A stretch of DNA of 64,000 bases from Kribbella soli (lineage in GTDB: Bacteria > Actinomycetota > Actinomycetes > Propionibacteriales > Kribbellaceae). Each line of letters opens with the position of its first letter. Position 1 is the stretch's first letter. The position numbers and the translations under genes are program-made. The stretch spans positions 496,001 through 560,000 of the forward strand of contig NZ_SJJZ01000003.1 in NCBI RefSeq assembly GCF_004331345.1, given 5' to 3'. Below are positions 61,492-64,000 of this stretch, one piece after another. The notes under the pieces were generated by a model, which had not been told where the DNA came from, did no database searches, and saw only the letters and a program-made list of their open reading frames with translations.

Positions 61492-63327
61492 GTGAGTGAG
61501 ACGACCGAGCTGCCCGATTCCGAAGCCCTTCAGGTCCTCCGGCGGGTGTTCGGGTACGAATCCTTCCGCGGTGAGCAGGCCGACATCATCGACACCGTCG
61601 TCGCGGGCGGTGACGCGCTGGTGCTGATGCCGACCGGCGGCGGCAAGTCGCTGTGCTACCAGATCCCGTCGCTGGTCCGGTCCGGCGTCGGCGTGGTGAT
61701 CTCGCCGCTGATCGCGTTGATGCAGGACCAGGTGGACGCGCTGACCGCGCTCGGCGTACGGGCGGGATTCCTCAACTCCACGCAGGACTTCGAGCAGCGG
61801 CGTGAGGTCGAGCAGGCGTTCCTGGCCGGCGAGCTCGACCTGCTCTACCTGGCGCCCGAGCGGCTGCGGGTCGAGGCGACCGTGCGGCTGCTCGACCAGG
61901 GCAAGATCGCGCTGTTCGCGATCGACGAGGCGCACTGTGTGTCCCAGTGGGGCCACGACTTCCGGCCCGACTACCTGATGCTGTCCGAGCTGCACGAGCG
62001 CTGGCCCGACGTACCGCGGATCGCGTTGACCGCGACGGCGACCGAGGCGACGCACCAGGAGATCGCGACCCGGTTGAAGCTCGACGAGGCGAAACACTTC
62101 GTCGCGAGCTTCGACCGGCCGAACATCCAGTACCGGATCGTCCCGAAGGACAGCCCGCAGCGACAACTGCTCGGCCTGCTCCGCACCGAGCACGCCGGCG
62201 ACGCGGGCATCGTGTACTGCCTGTCCCGCAACAGCGTCGAGAAGACCGCGGCCTTCCTGACCCAGAACGGGATCGAGGCCGTGCCGTATCACGCGGGCCT
62301 CGACAGCCGGACCCGCGCGACGAACCAGGCGCGGTTCCTGCGCGAGGACGGGCTGGTCGTGGTCGCCACGATCGCGTTCGGGATGGGGATCGACAAGCCG
62401 GACGTCCGGTTCGTCGCGCATCTCGATCTGCCGAAGTCGGTCGAGGGGTACTACCAGGAGACCGGTCGTGCTGGGCGGGACGGACAGCCCTCGACCGCGT
62501 GGCTGGCGTACGGGCTGCAGGACGTCGTACAGCAGCGGAAGATGATCGACACGTCCGAGGGCGACCTCGCGCATCGACGGCGGCTGAGTTCGCATCTCGA
62601 CGCGATGCTGGCGCTGTGCGAGACCGTGCAGTGCCGCCGGTCGCAGCTGCTGGCGTACTTCGGTCAGCAGGGTGCAACGTGCGGGAACTGCGATACCTGC
62701 CTGACGCCGCCGGAGTCGTGGGACGGGACGATCGCGGCGCAGAAGCTGCTGTCGACCGTGTACCGGCTGCAGCACGAGCGCGGGCAGAAGTTCGGGGCCG
62801 GGCAGCTGATCGACATCCTGCTCGGCAAGGAGACCGAGAAGGTCAAGCAGTTCCGGCATGACCAGCTGACGGTGTTCGGGATCGGCACCGAGCTGAAGGA
62901 CCCCGAGTGGCGTGGCGTGATCCGGCAACTGCTCGCGCTCCGGTTGCTCGCCGTCGAGGGCGACTACGGCACCCTCGTGCTGACCGAGGAGAGCGGCGAG
63001 GTGCTCGGCAAGCGGCGCGAGGTGATGATGCGCCGGGAGCCCGAGCGGGTCCGGTCTTCGAGCAGGTCGTCGGGCGGGAAGAAGGCGGCGGCGGCCGATC
63101 TGCCACCGGAGGCGGCGCCGGTGTTCGAGCGGTTGCGCGCGTGGCGGGCGGCCGTGGCCAAGGAGCAGGGAGTTCCGGCGTACGTCATCTTCCACGACGC
63201 GACGCTGCGACAGATCGCCACCGACCGGCCGTCGTCGCTGGCCGAGCTGGGCACGATCAGCGGCATCGGCGAGAACAAGCTGACCAAGTACGGCGACGGC
63301 GTACTCGAGACTCTCGCCGAGGAGTGA
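61492..63327 (+). CDS. recQ: ATP-dependent DNA helicase RecQ
   Basis: 611 residues. 3'-5' helicase of recombination and fork repair. Walker A PTGGGKS (Lys52), DEAH box AIDEAHCVSQWGHDFRPDY, zinc-binding Cys cluster (CRRSQLL...CGNCDTC), winged helix (about 410-500) and a C-terminal HRDC domain (YVIFHDATLRQIATDRP). The RQC and HRDC domains are both intact. Confidence 0.96.
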   Translation: MSETTELPDSEALQVLRRVFGYESFRGEQADIIDTVVAGGDALVLMPTGGGKSLCYQIPSLVRSGVGVVISPLIALMQDQVDALTALGVRAGFLNSTQDFEQRREVEQAFLAGELDLLYLAPERLRVEATVRLLDQGKIALFAIDEAHCVSQWGHDFRPDYLMLSELHERWPDVPRIALTATATEATHQEIATRLKLDEAKHFVASFDRPNIQYRIVPKDSPQRQLLGLLRTEHAGDAGIVYCLSRNSVEKTAAFLTQNGIEAVPYHAGLDSRTRATNQARFLREDGLVVVATIAFGMGIDKPDVRFVAHLDLPKSVEGYYQETGRAGRDGQPSTAWLAYGLQDVVQQRKMIDTSEGDLAHRRRLSSHLDAMLALCETVQCRRSQLLAYFGQQGATCGNCDTCLTPPESWDGTIAAQKLLSTVYRLQHERGQKFGAGQLIDILLGKETEKVKQFRHDQLTVFGIGTELKDPEWRGVIRQLLALRLLAVEGDYGTLVLTEESGEVLGKRREVMMRREPERVRSSSRSSGGKKAAAADLPPEAAPVFERLRAWRAAVAKEQGVPAYVIFHDATLRQIATDRPSSLAELGTISGIGENKLTKYGDGVLETLAEE

Positions 63328-63406
63328 TGTCGAATCGTGCTGCCGGTCTTCGACGCGTAGGCACAGGGTGCGGACCAGCCGTGCCTGCGAGGTTGGGAGA
63401 ACGATC

Positions 63407-64000
63407 ATGTCTTCATCCGTGCTGTTGATGTCGATGTCCGCCGACGGCTACATCGCGGGGCCGGACGACCGGCCGGGCAACCCCGGCGGCGACGACTTCA
63501 TGCGGTTGCACGAGTGGTACCTGAACGCGGACGGCGAGGTGGGCCGCCCGGACGGCGAGCCCGGTGAGATCTGGGACGAGCTGCATTCGACGGGCGCGAC
63601 CCTGGTCGGTCGGCGTACGGCGGAGCAGGTCGACTACTACGGCGGCGACCATCACGGCGTACCGATCTTCGTCCTCAGCCGCGACCCGTCACCGGTGGAC
63701 TACGAGAACGTCCACGTCGTGAGCGACATCGAGACCGCGATGGCGCAGGCCAAGGCAGCGGCCGGCGACAAGGACGTGCTGGTGCACGGCGCGGTCACCG
63801 CACAACTGGCATTGGCGGCCGGGGTCCTCGACGAGCTGCAGATCAGCCAGGTGCCGGTCCTGTTCGGCAGCGGCCTGCGGCTGTTCGACGTACTCCCCGA
63901 ACGCGTCGAACTCGAGATCGTCCGGGTGATCGACACTCCGCGAGCGACGCACCTCCGCTACCGGGTACGTAGATCGGGCAGTTCTACGGCGTCCAGCTGA
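63407..64000 (+). CDS. Dihydrofolate-reductase-like (RibD C-terminal) family protein
   Basis: 197 residues. LLMSMSADGYIAG at the start, GATLVGRRTAEQV in the middle and VLVHGAVTAQLALAAGVLDELQISQVPVLFGSGLRLF toward the end are signatures of the YyaP/YwjB-like RibD_C family (NADPH-binding, function mostly unknown). I place the start at ATG 63407 (GGGAGA upstream); the open frame before it is not conserved in character. The stop codon is the last three bases of the window. Confidence 0.88.
   Translation: MSSSVLLMSMSADGYIAGPDDRPGNPGGDDFMRLHEWYLNADGEVGRPDGEPGEIWDELHSTGATLVGRRTAEQVDYYGGDHHGVPIFVLSRDPSPVDYENVHVVSDIETAMAQAKAAAGDKDVLVHGAVTAQLALAAGVLDELQISQVPVLFGSGLRLFDVLPERVELEIVRVIDTPRATHLRYRVRRSGSSTASS

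Overview
The window is a GC-rich actinobacterial chromosome segment. The gene order rimP-nusA-ylxR-infB-rbfA-truB, followed by ribF-rpsO-pnp-M16 peptidase and dapB, is the actinobacterial core order. Together with an F420-type luciferase-like oxidoreductase, a HisN-less hisDCBH cluster and many GTG starts, it suggests a Nocardioidaceae-like organism such as Kribbella. The genus is an inference from general resemblance. No phage, insertion sequence, CRISPR array, tRNA or rRNA was found.

Layout. 1-2769: end of a sugar-type oxidoreductase gene, a winged-helix regulator and a secreted tripeptidyl-aminopeptidase-like hydrolase. 3139-8834 (minus): an HTH/STAND-ATPase/TPR regulator with its own promoter and a palindromic operator candidate, then a small membrane protein, dapB and a large GT-C-like membrane protein. 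8853-14414 (minus): a complete oligopeptide/dipeptide ABC importer, with a hairpin that would bury the start of its first ATPase gene. 14674-19962 (minus): three consecutive fused ABC exporters. 20130-21512 (minus): a berberine-bridge-like FAD oxidase. 21590-36755 (minus, apart from one secreted SGNH hydrolase): the core block of M16 peptidase, pnp, rpsO, ribF, truB, rbfA, infB, ylxR, nusA and rimP. A sirtuin, an LLM oxidoreductase and a hairpin-rich gene-free stretch are lodged between ribF and truB.

36906-42454: a lipoprotein and ferritin-like (DUF4439) pair, then a ROK regulator divergent from a CUT1 sugar importer that has no ATPase of its own. 42524-45282: a Tat-exported PhoX-like protein and a cation/proton antiporter. 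45295-52375 (minus): a tightly packed stress/redox operon of glutamate decarboxylase, a DUF2254 membrane protein, an atypical glucose-6-phosphate dehydrogenase, NDH-2 and a decayed GH15 glycosidase. 52495-56269 (minus): hisD-hisC-hisB-hisH, ending without hisA or hisF. 56405-64000: a Lon-N-domain protein, a MazEF toxin-antitoxin pair preceded by twin palindromes, a phosphotransferase, ilvD, an AraC-type regulator, recQ and a DHFR-like protein.

How the genes work together. The core block links ribosome maturation, translation initiation, transcription termination and RNA decay. The two importers feed peptides and a saccharide. The gad operon would combine proton consumption, NADPH production and NADH oxidation. 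A recurring signal is a TANNNT hexamer exactly 6-7 bases before the start codon of at least nine genes, implying many leaderless mRNAs. I saw no clearly new multi-gene system. The best candidates for something undescribed are the gad-DUF2254-zwf-ndh-GH15 operon, the twin-palindrome toxin-antitoxin control region, the hairpin cluster at 29818-30000 and the dpp start-occluding hairpin.
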